Assembly (NCBI GenBank): GCA_949529445.1
Contig: CATISA010000119.1
Coordinates: forward strand, 1 to 38,055
Source of the DNA: Alphaproteobacteria bacterium UBA4588
GTDB taxonomy: Bacteria > Pseudomonadota > Alphaproteobacteria > Puniceispirillales > Puniceispirillaceae
DNA: 38,055 bases
Direction: 5' to 3'
Shown: positions 1 through 8,607 of the stretch, piece by piece
How the letters are laid out: the number at the start of each line of letters is the position of its first letter
How positions within the stretch are numbered: position 1 is the first letter of the stretch
The notes under the pieces: generated by a model
Database searches by the model: none
The model's input: the letters and a program-made list of their open reading frames with translations, nothing else
Told to the model about the DNA's origin: nothing
Program-made: the position numbers and the translations under genes

Positions 1-3
1 AAA

Positions 4-558
4 TTGTCGATATGGGATGATTTGCTCGTTCGCGTTGGGCGCGACCGTGATAAAATCGCTTTTTCAGAACTCTTTGACTATTTTGGCCCACGGGTAAAAT
101 CATTCTTGCTACGCTTTGGTACGGATATGTCGTTGGCAGAAGAAATTGCTCAGGAAGCTATGATTATGGTCTGGCGACGCGCTGAAACCTACGACCCACG
201 GCAATCAGCGGCAAGTACCTGGATTTTTACAATTGCCCGTAACAAACGGATCGATAGGCTCCGGCGGGAGAACCGTCCCTTGCCAGATATGACCGATCCT
301 ACCCTGATGCCTGAGAGCATCGAAACAGGCGAAATTCAGGTCGCGCGCATACAACAAGAGAAAAAAATTCGCCACGCTTTGAAAAACTTGCCAGAAGAGC
401 AAGCCAAAATGATCTTTTCTGCGTATTACGAAGAGAAAAGTCATAGAGAGATAGCTGAAGAGAGCGGCGTTGCGCTTGGCACTGTTAAATCTCGTATCAG
501 ACTCGCACTCAATCGTTTGCGTGCACACATAGATGAAGACGAAGGAATAACACCATAA
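4..558 (+). CDS. ECF-family RNA polymerase sigma factor (RpoE/ChrR-partner type)
   Basis: This is an extracytoplasmic-function sigma factor of 184 residues that should redirect RNA polymerase to a stress regulon. A sigma region 2 spans about residues 19-88 (SELFDYFGPRVKSFL, then STWIFTIARNKRIDRLRR), followed by a short linker and a sigma region 4 helix-turn-helix at about 122-174 (SHREIAEESGVALGTVKSRI). The TTG at base 4 is the first available start. The frame is open to base 1, so the true start may lie upstream of the window and the gene may be cut. Its stop overlaps the start of the next gene by one base (TAATG), so the two are translationally coupled. That neighbour is a ChrR-like cupin anti-sigma factor, which places this protein with the sigma factors that answer singlet oxygen and related oxidants in other alphaproteobacteria. 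The family assignment is firm; the signal is inferred. Confidence 0.9.
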   Translation: MSIWDDLLVRVGRDRDKIAFSELFDYFGPRVKSFLLRFGTDMSLAEEIAQEAMIMVWRRAETYDPRQSAASTWIFTIARNKRIDRLRRENRPLPDMTDPTLMPESIETGEIQVARIQQEKKIRHALKNLPEEQAKMIFSAYYEEKSHREIAEESGVALGTVKSRIRLALNRLRAHIDEDEGITP

Positions 559-1214
559 TGAACGAACAAGTTTCGCTCAACTATCAGGTACTTGACGCGC
601 TGTTGCTTGACTATGCAGCGGGCGCATTATCGCAGCCGCTTGAGATTCTCATCGAAACGCATCTGGCAATGAACCCAGAAAGCGCAAAGACGATGCGGAT
701 TCTTATGCAGCTTGGCGGGATCTTGCTTGAAGAATGCGAGCCAGTTTCATTATCAGAGGATGCACTCAATAAAGTAATGAGCGCTATTGCTGAAGACGAA
801 GAGCCGCTTCAAAAGACGACCCAGCCGGAACATAGTTTCCTGCCACGGCCGATCTCAGACTATATCCCTGATTTATCCTGCACCAAAAGTTGGCGTAGTG
901 CGGGTATTGGGATTTCACGCCATGACGTTACCTTCGACAACCCAGACATGCGCGCAACCATCTATCGCATTCAGCCTAACAAGGCAGTGCCATTGCATAG
1001 TCACACTGGAGCTGAAATCTCGTTAGTGGTAGCAGGTGGCTTTTCTGATGAAAGTGGCACGTATGGGCCGGGTGATATCGCTATTCAAGAAGCAGGTGGG
1101 GTCCATAAACCTGTTGCTGATGCTGACGGGGAATGCATTGTATTCGCGGTAAATGAAGGTGATATACGCTTGGCGGGCCCGCTTGGCAGGGTTTTCAACC
1201 TCCTAATGAAATAA
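558..1214 (+). CDS. chrR: ChrR-type cupin anti-sigma factor with altered zinc-binding N-terminus
   Basis: This 218-residue protein should bind and hold the sigma factor encoded just upstream and release it on oxidative signal. Residues 1-80 match the anti-sigma domain (ALLLDYAAGALSQPLEILIETH). Residues 130-218 form a cupin with the metal ligand pattern intact: His147, His149, Glu153 and His183. In the characterised Rhodobacter ChrR, the N-terminal zinc is held by two His and two Cys in an H-x3-C-x2-C arrangement plus an upstream His. Here His35 is kept, but the Cys positions are Asn39 (H-L-A-M-N) and Ser42 (P-E-S), and the upstream His position appears to be Gln10. The start overlaps the sigma stop by one base, and an AAGGA lies just upstream. 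Family membership is secure; loss of the N-terminal zinc site is read from the sequence against remembered ligand positions. Confidence 0.88.
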   Translation: MNEQVSLNYQVLDALLLDYAAGALSQPLEILIETHLAMNPESAKTMRILMQLGGILLEECEPVSLSEDALNKVMSAIAEDEEPLQKTTQPEHSFLPRPISDYIPDLSCTKSWRSAGIGISRHDVTFDNPDMRATIYRIQPNKAVPLHSHTGAEISLVVAGGFSDESGTYGPGDIAIQEAGGVHKPVADADGECIVFAVNEGDIRLAGPLGRVFNLLMK

Positions 1215-1230
1215 GCACTCACTGACGTTC

Positions 1231-1662
1231 TTACAGTAAAATCGTGGCAAGGCTCACACAGGCGACCGCTGTAAGGTTGCGGCGAAGGCTATTCATCCAC
1301 TCCTGCCACTCACCAGCCACATATAGCCGCCTATCAATAATATAGGCACTGCAAAAACAACCAATCATGACGATAATGCCTGCTGATTGCCCCATAAGAA
1401 GCGCGCCCCATGCAATGAGTGGGGGCACGACAGACCAGACAAGAAAGGCTGTATCTGACGGACGTGAGTGATTCGCAGTAGAAGCTACCCGGCCCCAGTG
1501 AAGCCCCCCCAGAAAGCTTAGAATAACCGCCCCATAATAGAGGAGGGCCGTGGGTACCTCTATACCTGGCAGGCGGACATCACATGTGACTAATATTCCG
1601 CCACATAAAAACGGAATGGCGCCACCATATCCCAACAGTCGAACAACACTCTGAGATACCAT
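1231..1662 (-). CDS. DUF3429 family inner-membrane protein
   Basis: This 143-residue protein is very hydrophobic, with about four or five membrane segments: roughly residues 7-27, 38-55, 73-92, 93-110 and 127-143. It matches DUF3429, recognisable from the stretch LYYGAVILSFLGGLHWGR and the following WSVVPPLIAWGALL and YIIDRRLYVAGEW. The function of the family is unknown and I do not assign one. The gene starts 11 bases after the stop of the GDSL esterase and is probably its co-transcribed downstream partner. It converges on the anti-sigma gene with only 16 bases between the stops and no clear terminator hairpin between them. Confidence 0.85.
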   Translation of the reverse strand: MVSQSVVRLLGYGGAIPFLCGGILVTCDVRLPGIEVPTALLYYGAVILSFLGGLHWGRVASTANHSRPSDTAFLVWSVVPPLIAWGALLMGQSAGIIVMIGCFCSAYIIDRRLYVAGEWQEWMNSLRRNLTAVACVSLATILL

Positions 1663-1673
1663 TATCAGCCTTT

Positions 1674-2372
1674 CTACTCGCCACGAGATGCGAGAAGCAC
1701 CAAAAGCTCTGGCATGAGGTTCTGGACAATAACATCAATGCCAGCACGATTAGGATGAAGACCATCTGCCTGGTTAAGAGCTGGTACCAAGGCAACATCC
1801 TGCAAGAAGAAGGGGATAAAAGAGGTATTGAACTCATCTGCAAGCCGTGGGTAAAGCGGGTTAAATTCTGCTGCATAATCTGCCCCTAGATTTTCAGGCG
1901 CGAGCATTCCGCAAAACAAAACAGGCACACCCTCATCAGCAAGGCGGGTGAGAATTATACGTAAATTCTGCTCACTTGCCGCAGGCCGCAAGCCGCGCAG
2001 CATATCATTACCACCCAGAACCAGCACAACAACATCTGGCCTATCAGCAAGCGCCCAATCTATGCGCGTCACCCCACCAGCAGTGGTATCGCCCGACACA
2101 CCAGCATTTATCATTTCATTCTGATAACCATGCTGACTGAGCTTTTGTGCTAAAATGTCAGGAAAAGCCTCACCAGGTGGCAAGCCAAACCCTGCAACAA
2201 GGCTATCGCCAAACACCATTATCTTTAATGGTTTGGCCACTGCAATACTCACCCAGAGAAAAAATATAGCTGTAAACAAGGCAAACAACGACAACCAGAT
2301 TCCAGTGTGCTGACCAACTATCTTATTATTAAACACTTTTTGCACCTTGGTATTATCCTCTTCACACTCCAT
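1674..2372 (-). CDS. tesA: Periplasmic GDSL/SGNH arylesterase (TesA-like)
   Basis: This is an SGNH-fold esterase/lysophospholipase of 232 residues, hydrolysing acyl esters in the periplasm. The four SGNH blocks are visible: FGDSLVAGFG with nucleophile Ser57, NAGVSGDT with Gly94, GGND with Asn122, and the C-terminal DGLHPN with Asp203 and His206. A hydrophobic stretch at 24-46 ending in AVA is a signal peptide or anchor. The first 23 residues are charged and unlike a signal n-region, so translation may begin at the GTG codons at residue 10 or 13. It is divergent from a YbbA/YbbP-like ABC pair, the same grouping as tesA-ybbA-ybbP in Escherichia coli. Physiological substrate is unknown. Confidence 0.88.
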   Translation of the reverse strand: MECEEDNTKVQKVFNNKIVGQHTGIWLSLFALFTAIFFLWVSIAVAKPLKIMVFGDSLVAGFGLPPGEAFPDILAQKLSQHGYQNEMINAGVSGDTTAGGVTRIDWALADRPDVVVLVLGGNDMLRGLRPAASEQNLRIILTRLADEGVPVLFCGMLAPENLGADYAAEFNPLYPRLADEFNTSFIPFFLQDVALVPALNQADGLHPNRAGIDVIVQNLMPELLVLLASRGE

Positions 2373-2376
2373 ATCA

Positions 2377-2409
2377 ATGAAGGGCGTGATTACGTTATTA
2401 GCCCTTCAT
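2377..2409. repeat. 9-base inverted repeat in divergent promoter region
   Basis: ATGAAGGGC at 2377-2385 is exactly complementary to GCCCTTCAT at 2401-2409, with a 15-base spacer. It sits between the esterase start (2372, minus strand) and the ABC ATPase start (2462, plus strand). It could be an operator or a 5' leader hairpin. No T-run follows on either strand, so an intrinsic terminator is unlikely. Confidence 0.45.
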
Positions 2410-2461
2410 GTAACATTTATGCCGGGGTTTTCATCCCCCATACGTAGGATTTTTTATTACG

Positions 2462-3244
2462 ATGACCGCCTCACACCCGCAAAAAATGGTACAGCATAGC
2501 TCTGCTGACGATAAATCTTCTACGCAGGACGTTATTGCTCTATCGCAGGCAAGCCTGTCATTTGATGGTACACAGGGACGCGTTGATATTCTGAGCGATA
2601 TCACGCTTCGGGTGCCTCAAGGTCAGACAATAGCTGTGCTTGGCCCAAGCGGTGCTGGCAAAACAAGCCTGCTTATGGTGATGTCTGGGCTTGAACAATT
2701 AACCGCCGGCTCAGCAACACTAACAGGCCATGATATCACCCACATGGATGAAGATAGTCTTTCTGGCTTGCGGCGCGATAATGTTGGCATTATTTTTCAG
2801 GCCTTCCGGCTTATCCCCTCAATGACGGCTATACAGAATGTCTGCGTTCCACTGGAACTGGCAGGACATGAGAATGCTGAAGAACGTGCCGCAGAGGCCC
2901 TACAATCTGTCGGTCTGGGACACCGCCTCATCCATTTACCAGACCAACTGTCTGGTGGCGAGCAACAGCGCGTTGCCATTGCGCGGGCCATTGCTCCGCG
3001 CCCAACCATTTTGCTTGCTGATGAACCAACCGGAAATCTCGATAGCGCAACAGGTCAACGTGTTATTGACCAACTTTTTGCAGCAGCAAAACAGGTATCA
3101 GCAAGTCTTGTTCTGATTACCCATGATGAAGCATTGGCGCGCAGATGCACCCGTATTTTGCGCATTGAAGATGGTCGCATAAAAGATGATGTGATGAACA
3201 GCCCAACTGTTACGACGTCACAAAATACAGGCGCTACCCGATGA
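2462..3244 (+). CDS. ABC transporter ATP-binding protein, YbbA/LolD-like
   Basis: This is the ATPase of a MacB/LolD-type (mechanotransmission) ABC system, 260 residues. Seen in order: Walker [10 protein letters not shown] at 61-69, Q-loop Gln113, signature LSGGEQ at 163-168, Walker B ILLADEP at 183-189 and switch His221. The N-terminal 24 residues and the C-terminal 20 are low-complexity extensions. The last codons overlap the permease start (ATGA, 4 bases), so the two subunits are coupled. An AGGA lies 12 bases before the ATG, which is a long spacing. The arrangement with a divergent TesA-like esterase matches ybbA. In that family the complex is not a classical importer and its substrate is unsettled; lipid or lipoprotein handling is only an inference. 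Confidence 0.9.
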   Translation: MTASHPQKMVQHSSADDKSSTQDVIALSQASLSFDGTQGRVDILSDITLRVPQGQTIAVLGPSGAGKTSLLMVMSGLEQLTAGSATLTGHDITHMDEDSLSGLRRDNVGIIFQAFRLIPSMTAIQNVCVPLELAGHENAEERAAEALQSVGLGHRLIHLPDQLSGGEQQRVAIARAIAPRPTILLADEPTGNLDSATGQRVIDQLFAAAKQVSASLVLITHDEALARRCTRILRIEDGRIKDDVMNSPTVTTSQNTGATR

Positions 3245-5784
3245 AGCCTGAATATAGGAGTGGCGCACCGGTAAGCTGGCGCCTGGCATGGCAGTTTGCA
3301 CGACCGGAGATGCGCGGCTCTGTTGCCAGATTTAGGGTCTTTCTTGCGGCTCTAATGTTGGGAGTGGCGGCCATCGGTGCTGTTGGTTCTATTGCTGCCT
3401 CGATGCGTGCTGGCATTGCAGAGAATGCACGAAGCCTACTCGGGGGCGATTTTGAATTATCTAGCCAGCATACGCCACCAGATAGCGCCCTGATCGCAGA
3501 ATTATCATCACTTGGGCAGAGCAGCGATGTCATTCAGATGCGTGCGATGCTGAATACGGTAGATGGGCGCCGCAAGCTCGTTGAATTAAAGGCGGTCGAT
3601 AATGCCTGGCCACTCGTCGGGCAGGTAGAATTATCCGATGGCCTCACTCTGGAAATGGCCTTGTCTGACAATAACATTGTGATTGATGAGGCTCTGGGGC
3701 GCGCTCTTGGGCTGATGATTGGTGATAAGGTGCGGCTGGGTGATGCAACGTTACGCATTTCTGCCTTTCTGCTGTATGAGCCGGACCGCTCCATCAGCTT
3801 TATCAGTTTTGGCCCACGTGTTTTGGTAAATATGGACACACTGACAGCAACAGCCCTGAAACGCCCTGGCGCGTTTATTACTTATCGCAGCCGATTTATT
3901 TTGCCTGAACAAACCATCAGCGCAGGACGTGAAGCACGCATCACAGAGGCGCTGACAGATACCCATGTTAGATTGCGCACAACAGCGAATGCGGCGCCCG
4001 GAATTAAACGTTTTATTACCCGCGGTGAGCTTTTCCTGACCCTCGTCGGTCTGACAGCCCTACTGATTGGTGGCCTTGGTGTTGGCGGTGCTGTGAGGGC
4101 ATGGATGACAAGCCGGATGTATGTCATTGCCACTCTTAAATGTCTTGGCGCATCATCAGCTTTGATTTTCCGAGTCTATATTATGCAAGTTATGGCGATG
4201 GCAGCTATCGGTGTCATTGGCGGATTATTGCTAGCTATAGCGTCTCCGGCACTGGCCCAGTTTTTACTTGGCGATTATGCAGGCGTTACACTTGTGAAGG
4301 GTATTTATATTCGCCCCTTATTTGTTGCAGCCTGTTTTGGGCTTCTAACGACCTTTGTCTTTGCCGTCTGGCCGCTGGCACAAACCCGTCATATTCGGGC
4401 TGCTTTTTTGTTTCGCACCCGTGTCATGCTCCCCTCCAAATGGCCGGGCCTCAGGGCTGTTCTAGCAGTGGCAGCGGGCAGTCTAGCACTTCTGGGGTTG
4501 GCCCTTATGGCAACGGGCAATATTGCTCTTTCGCTTTCTTTTATGGGCGGAACATTTGCAAGCCTCCTGCTGCTGGCAGGATTAGCAGAGGTCGTCTTGG
4601 CAGCGCTACGGCGAGTGCGCAACCCGGCTTATGTTCCTATCCGCATTGGCTTATCGGCAATTACCCGCGCAGGCTCTCCGTTACGCGCCATTGTAATTTC
4701 ATTTGGTCTTGGCTTATCTGTTCTTGTTACTGTCACGCTGAGCCAGTTCAATTTAACGAGCCAGCTAAATTCACAAGCGGCCGATACAGCCCCTGACTGG
4801 TTTTTTATCGACATTCAGCCCGACCAAATTACACCATTCCTGGCATTAGCAGAAACTACTGGTGGGTCTAAGACGCAAGTCAATAAAACGCCCATGCTAC
4901 GGGGCCGTGTTACCACAGTGAAAGGTATTTCTTCAGCTGATATTGAGCCGCCTGAAGGAACCGCATGGATTCTCAATGGTGACCGGGCGCTGACATGGTC
5001 GCCAGAGCCACCTCAGGGGGTTGAAATTATAGAAGGAGAATGGTGGGACAAAGACTATCGGGGACAACCACTTGTCTCTATAAGCCACGACATGTTTGTT
5101 GATTTTGGCTTGTCTCTTGGCGACACGATTGGACTGAACATCCTGGGCCGCGATATCACCATGACAATTGCCAGCACGCGGCAGATAACATGGGAAAGCT
5201 TTAATATCAATTTCCTTTTTATTGCATCGCCCGGGCTGGTAGACAAAGCACCTCATAGCTGGCTTGCAACCACACTCTCAGATGATGATAAAACAGCGTC
5301 TGAGATAGAGCAGGCTATTAGTACAACCTTCTCAAACATCTCGGCGATTTCTGTAAAAGAAGCTGTTGGAAAGGCCGTAGAAATTCTAACTCTTCTTGGT
5401 CAGGCGATACAGATAACAGCGCTTGTAACGATGATATCAGGCATGGCGGTACTAGCAGGTACTGTTGCTATTTCCGAATCACAACGTCTCTCAGACAGTA
5501 TTATTTTGAAAACACTCGGGGCAACACGCAGTGATATAATGTTGGCATGGCTTTTTGAATATTGCCTCCTCGGTCTGCTAACAGCTCTGGTTGCCTGCCT
5601 AATTGGGACAACCGCAAGCTGGGCTCTTATTTCACTTTTTCTGAAGGCTGAATTTATTTTTGATACGCAGACAGTTATCTTCACAGCCTTTCTCGGCAGT
5701 GGTGCAACCACCCTTCTTGGACTAATCGGCGCGCTTCGATCTCTGTCACAGAAACCGGGGCCATATCTGCGTGAGACATTATAG
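3241..5784 (+). CDS. FtsX-like ABC permease, YbbP type (ten-helix)
   Basis: This 847-residue permease is the partner of the overlapping upstream ATPase. I count ten hydrophobic segments, roughly at 33-53, 261-288, 311-338, 359-380, 404-426, 428-456, 482-503, 725-745, 772-801 and 811-834. Large soluble, probably periplasmic domains follow helix 1 (about 55-255) and helix 7 (about 505-720). Two FtsX domains are visible, around 261-380 and 725-840, each with the cytoplasmic coupling helix pattern (YVIATLKCLGAS; DSIILKTLGATRSD). That layout is the YbbP type, as opposed to the four-helix MacB/LolCE type. The following argG is 83 bases downstream with no strong terminator between them. Confidence 0.9.
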   Translation: MKPEYRSGAPVSWRLAWQFARPEMRGSVARFRVFLAALMLGVAAIGAVGSIAASMRAGIAENARSLLGGDFELSSQHTPPDSALIAELSSLGQSSDVIQMRAMLNTVDGRRKLVELKAVDNAWPLVGQVELSDGLTLEMALSDNNIVIDEALGRALGLMIGDKVRLGDATLRISAFLLYEPDRSISFISFGPRVLVNMDTLTATALKRPGAFITYRSRFILPEQTISAGREARITEALTDTHVRLRTTANAAPGIKRFITRGELFLTLVGLTALLIGGLGVGGAVRAWMTSRMYVIATLKCLGASSALIFRVYIMQVMAMAAIGVIGGLLLAIASPALAQFLLGDYAGVTLVKGIYIRPLFVAACFGLLTTFVFAVWPLAQTRHIRAAFLFRTRVMLPSKWPGLRAVLAVAAGSLALLGLALMATGNIALSLSFMGGTFASLLLLAGLAEVVLAALRRVRNPAYVPIRIGLSAITRAGSPLRAIVISFGLGLSVLVTVTLSQFNLTSQLNSQAADTAPDWFFIDIQPDQITPFLALAETTGGSKTQVNKTPMLRGRVTTVKGISSADIEPPEGTAWILNGDRALTWSPEPPQGVEIIEGEWWDKDYRGQPLVSISHDMFVDFGLSLGDTIGLNILGRDITMTIASTRQITWESFNINFLFIASPGLVDKAPHSWLATTLSDDDKTASEIEQAISTTFSNISAISVKEAVGKAVEILTLLGQAIQITALVTMISGMAVLAGTVAISESQRLSDSIILKTLGATRSDIMLAWLFEYCLLGLLTALVACLIGTTASWALISLFLKAEFIFDTQTVIFTAFLGSGATTLLGLIGALRSLSQKPGPYLRETL

Positions 5785-5867
5785 CTGAAAGCGGCTTTGC
5801 GGTTTACGATGAAGTAGGATAAAAGAACTGCCAGAATAGTAGCATGTCAAAAGCAGAGGCACAGACG

Positions 5868-7088
5868 ATGAGCAAACAAAACATCAATAAGGTTGTCCTT
5901 GCCTATTCAGGTGGTCTGGATACATCAGTTATCCTGAAATGGTTGCAGGCAGAATATGACTGCGAAGTTATTACCTTCACAGCTGACCTTGGTCAGGGCG
6001 AAGATATTGAGCCAGCGCGTGCCAAAGCCGAAATGTTGGGAATCAAAAATATCTTCATCGAAGATTTACGCGAAGAATTTGTATCTGATTTTGTCTTTCC
6101 GATGTTCCGGGCAAACGCCCTTTATGAAGGCCAATATCTGCTCGGTACATCTATCGCCCGGCCGCTCATTGCCAAGCGCCAGATCGAAATTGCCCGCGAA
6201 CTTGGCGCCGATGCTGTGTCTCATGGCGCAACGGGCAAAGGAAATGATCAGGTCCGTTTCGAGCTTGGCTATTACGCCCTGCAGCCTGATATCAAGGTTA
6301 TTGCTCCTTGGCGGGAATGGGATTTATCATCTCGTACAAAACTAATCGCCTATGCAGAAGCCAATCAAATACCAGTTCCAATGGATAAACGCGGCGAAGC
6401 GCCATTTAGTGTAGATGCTAATCTGCTGCATATCTCAGCAGAGGGTAAAGTATTAGAAGATCCGGCCGTTGCGGCCGAAGAATATGTTTTCTCGCGCACA
6501 GTAGCCCCAGAAGATGCTCCTGATACGGCAACCGAAATATCGCTGACCTTTAACAGCGGCAATCCTGTTGCTCTGAACGGAACAGCACTATCGCCCGCAA
6601 CCTTGCTAACCGAGTTAAACCGGCTCGGCGGTATGAACGGCATTGGGCGTCTTGACCTTGTTGAAAATCGCTTTGTTGGGATGAAATCACGCGGCATTTA
6701 TGAAACGCCGGGTGGCACTATCCTGCTTGCGATGCGCCGTGCAATGGAAAGTATCACTCTTGATAGAGAAGCCGCCCATCTTAAAGATGAGTTAATGCCC
6801 CGTTATGCAAAAATAATTTATAATGGATTCTGGTTCTCGCCTGAACGTACAATGCTACAGGCCGCTATTGATGCAAGCCAAGACATGGTGAATGGCGAAG
6901 TTCGCGCCAAGCTCTATAAGGGTAACATTATGATCACAAGCCGCACCTCACCCAATTCTCTCTATTCAGAAGAATTGGTAACGTTTGAAGAGGGTGCTGC
7001 TGATTATGATCATCATGATGCTCATGGCTTTATCAGGCTGAATGCTTTGCGTCTGCGCGTCTCAACCATGGCGCGGCGTAAGCTCTAG
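5868..7088 (+). CDS. argG: Argininosuccinate synthase
   Basis: It joins citrulline and aspartate with ATP to give argininosuccinate, the penultimate step of arginine synthesis, in the cytosol. The N-type ATP pyrophosphatase loop AYSGGLDTS lies at residues 12-20, followed by conserved family stretches such as [29 protein letters not shown] and the C-terminal [12 protein letters not shown] start it at 5868 (MSKQNINK), preceded by AGAGG at about 9 bases. This gives 406 residues, the usual family length. An in-frame ATG at 5844 would add eight residues but has a poorer upstream site. It stands alone on the plus strand and converges with a small minus-strand ORF. No frameshift or missing motif was seen. 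Confidence 0.97.
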   Translation: MSKQNINKVVLAYSGGLDTSVILKWLQAEYDCEVITFTADLGQGEDIEPARAKAEMLGIKNIFIEDLREEFVSDFVFPMFRANALYEGQYLLGTSIARPLIAKRQIEIARELGADAVSHGATGKGNDQVRFELGYYALQPDIKVIAPWREWDLSSRTKLIAYAEANQIPVPMDKRGEAPFSVDANLLHISAEGKVLEDPAVAAEEYVFSRTVAPEDAPDTATEISLTFNSGNPVALNGTALSPATLLTELNRLGGMNGIGRLDLVENRFVGMKSRGIYETPGGTILLAMRRAMESITLDREAAHLKDELMPRYAKIIYNGFWFSPERTMLQAAIDASQDMVNGEVRAKLYKGNIMITSRTSPNSLYSEELVTFEEGAADYDHHDAHGFIRLNALRLRVSTMARRKL

Positions 7089-7102
7089 ATTTTCGTTTCA
7101 CC

Positions 7103-7327
7103 TTACTCGGTGCAAACAGAGCCTATTGTGCCGTCATGATTTTTTTGCTTGAACATAATAAATTTTAACGGCGCTATGGCATAGCCTGAACTATGTTCAC
7201 CTGTGTCACACTGCTCAACAAAAGCTAACCTATAGTCACTGTTCCCATTTGAATGCTGGGCATATTCTTTATATTCATCTGATGAGACCCCAGCAACGAA
7301 TGCAAGGCTTACAAAAAGAGCAATCAT
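7103..7327 (-). CDS. Small putative exported protein, unknown
   Basis: I do not recognise this 74-residue ORF. It begins with a short hydrophobic stretch (MIALFVSLAFVAGVSS) that could be a signal peptide. That would leave a mature protein of about 58 residues with exactly two cysteines, Cys40 and Cys72, which could form one disulphide. The remainder is polar, with Tyr and Ser. It converges on argG with 14 bases between the stops. The upstream sequence shows no good ribosome-binding site before the ATG at 7327, and the region is richer in A and T than the neighbouring genes, so it may be a non-coding accident. Absence of an overlapping gene and the leader-like N-terminus are the only arguments for it. 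Confidence 0.35.
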   Translation of the reverse strand: MIALFVSLAFVAGVSSDEYKEYAQHSNGNSDYRLAFVEQCDTGEHSSGYAIAPLKFIMFKQKNHDGTIGSVCTE

Positions 7328-7440
7328 AATAACATCTTTCGCGTTAATCTTGGCGAATCTGTTGCATACAGACCCATATGCTTTATCACAGCATTGCTTA
7401 TAGAATAAAAAGAGGGGCAGAAATTAGTCAGTTTTAGGGC

Positions 7441-7467
7441 AAAAACAAGGCCTTGATAAAAAGGCCT
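7441..7467 (-). terminator. Intrinsic-terminator-like hairpin on minus strand
   Basis: Read on the minus strand, AAGGCCT and its complement (7448-7454 with 7461-7467) form a perfect 7-base stem around a 6-base loop. The stem is followed by TGTTTTTG (complement of 7441-7447). This is the form of an intrinsic terminator for leftward transcription, but no minus-strand gene lies to its right before sodB. Confidence 0.4.
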
Positions 7468-7725
7468 GAACGCCACGACATAATATTACAATTAACGTTT
7501 TTATCCGACTTCCTTATGACACCAGTCCAACTAACTATGTGCAATACTAAATAGCCTATCATTGCATAGGTTTTCTGCTACTCAGAAACGGAGCTGATAT
7601 TCACTTTAGAGTATTAAGATGCAACATTTTAGCCTATATTCTAAATCGTGCGACTGATCTATGATTTTCATCTAGAGCGTTACAGGTCGCATAAGTAATC
7701 TTAGGGCAATGACCCTGAAAACACT

Positions 7726-7756
7726 TTGACTATTTTTTCTGCTATCTCACTATAGC
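7726..7756 (+). promoter_or_regulatory. Candidate sodB promoter
   Basis: TTGACT at 7726-7731 resembles a -35 box and TATAGC at 7751-7756 a -10 box. They are separated by 19 bases, which is longer than ideal. The position, 28 bases before the sodB ATG, is suitable. No recognised operator was identified. Confidence 0.35.
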
Positions 7757-7784
7757 ATCCACTAAAAAGGTTTAAGAGGGAGAC

Positions 7785-8393
7785 ATGACAATGGCATTTG
7801 ATTTACCAAATTTGCCTTATGCCTATGATGCGTTAGAAACCTCAGGCATGAGCAAAGAAACATTAGAATTTCACCATGATTTGCATCACAAGGCCTATGT
7901 AGATAACGGCAATAAGTTGATTGCAGGGACACAGTGGGAAGATAAATCTCTTGAGGAGATCATTATTGGCACATACGACTCTGGTGCCGTTGCTCAAAAT
8001 GGTGTGTTCAATAATGCGTCACAGCATTGGAACCATATCCAATTCTGGGAAATGATGGGGCCAACAGGCAGAGCTATGCCGTCCGAGCTAGAATCAGCGC
8101 TCTCAGAGCAATTCGGTTCTGTAGACGGTTTCAAAGAAGCCTTTACTGTAGCTGGCATTGGGCAGTTTGGTTCAGGTTGGTGCTGGCTTGTACAAAAGGC
8201 AGATGGCGAACTCAGCGTGACCAAAACTGAAAACGGCGTAAACCCGCTTTGTTTTGGTGAAAATGCGTTGCTTGGCTGTGATGTATGGGAACATTCCTAT
8301 TACATTGATTTCCGCAATAAGCGGCCGGCTTATCTTGCTAACTTCCTAGATAATCTTGTTAATTGGGAAAATGTTGCCTCACGAATGAAATAA
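7785..8393 (+). CDS. sodB: Iron superoxide dismutase
   Basis: It converts superoxide to oxygen and hydrogen peroxide in the cytosol; 202 residues. The four metal ligands are visible as His30 (LEFHH), His84 (HWNH), Asp166 and His170 (DVWEH). Gln80 in the NNASQHWNH segment is the glutamine placement of the iron enzyme, not the manganese enzyme, which carries Gly there. No signal peptide is present. The start may be the ATG at 7785 or the one two codons on at 7791, which would give the family-typical MAFDLP beginning; the AGAGGGAG upstream suits either. It is a single-gene unit with a candidate promoter before it and a hairpin terminator after it. Confidence 0.97.
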   Translation: MTMAFDLPNLPYAYDALETSGMSKETLEFHHDLHHKAYVDNGNKLIAGTQWEDKSLEEIIIGTYDSGAVAQNGVFNNASQHWNHIQFWEMMGPTGRAMPSELESALSEQFGSVDGFKEAFTVAGIGQFGSGWCWLVQKADGELSVTKTENGVNPLCFGENALLGCDVWEHSYYIDFRNKRPAYLANFLDNLVNWENVASRMK

Positions 8394-8402
8394 CATCATT
8401 GT

Positions 8403-8444
8403 AGCGCCGAAAGTGAACCTCATAGCAGGCTTAATTTCGGCGCT
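8403..8444 (+). terminator. Terminator-like hairpin after sodB
   Basis: AGCGCCGAAA at 8403-8412 pairs perfectly with TTTCGGCGCT at 8435-8444 (10-base stem, 22-base loop), and T-rich sequence follows (CTATTATTGTTTG). It lies 9 bases after the sodB stop. The loop is long and the T-run interrupted, so efficiency is uncertain. Confidence 0.6.
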
Positions 8445-8607
8445 CTATTATTGTTTGTCTCATATGCAGAATACTAGTCTTCACAGCACTTGAATGCCAT
8501 ATGTCTGCCATCTAATCTGCTGTGAGCACGACATATCCAGACAATAACGGCCTAGAGGCTTTTTGCTATAAGGCCGTCTTCTTACCTTATTTTTGGAGAT
8601 TTCTATA

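Larger units (their letters stand above)
7328..7784. other. 457-base gene-poor region upstream of sodB
   Basis: No convincing reading frame, tRNA or repeat is visible here. The stretch is A/T-rich. It contains a hairpin with a T-run on the minus strand (7441-7467) and, at its right end, a plausible sodB promoter (7726-7756) and ribosome-binding site (AGAGGGAG at 7775-7782). The rest is unexplained and could hold a small RNA on the minus strand. Confidence 0.5.

Noticed and set aside
4140-4796. 218-codon open frame on the plus strand inside the permease gene
   Set aside because: It lies in another frame of a clearly coding ten-helix permease and its translation is compositionally odd with no recognisable domain.
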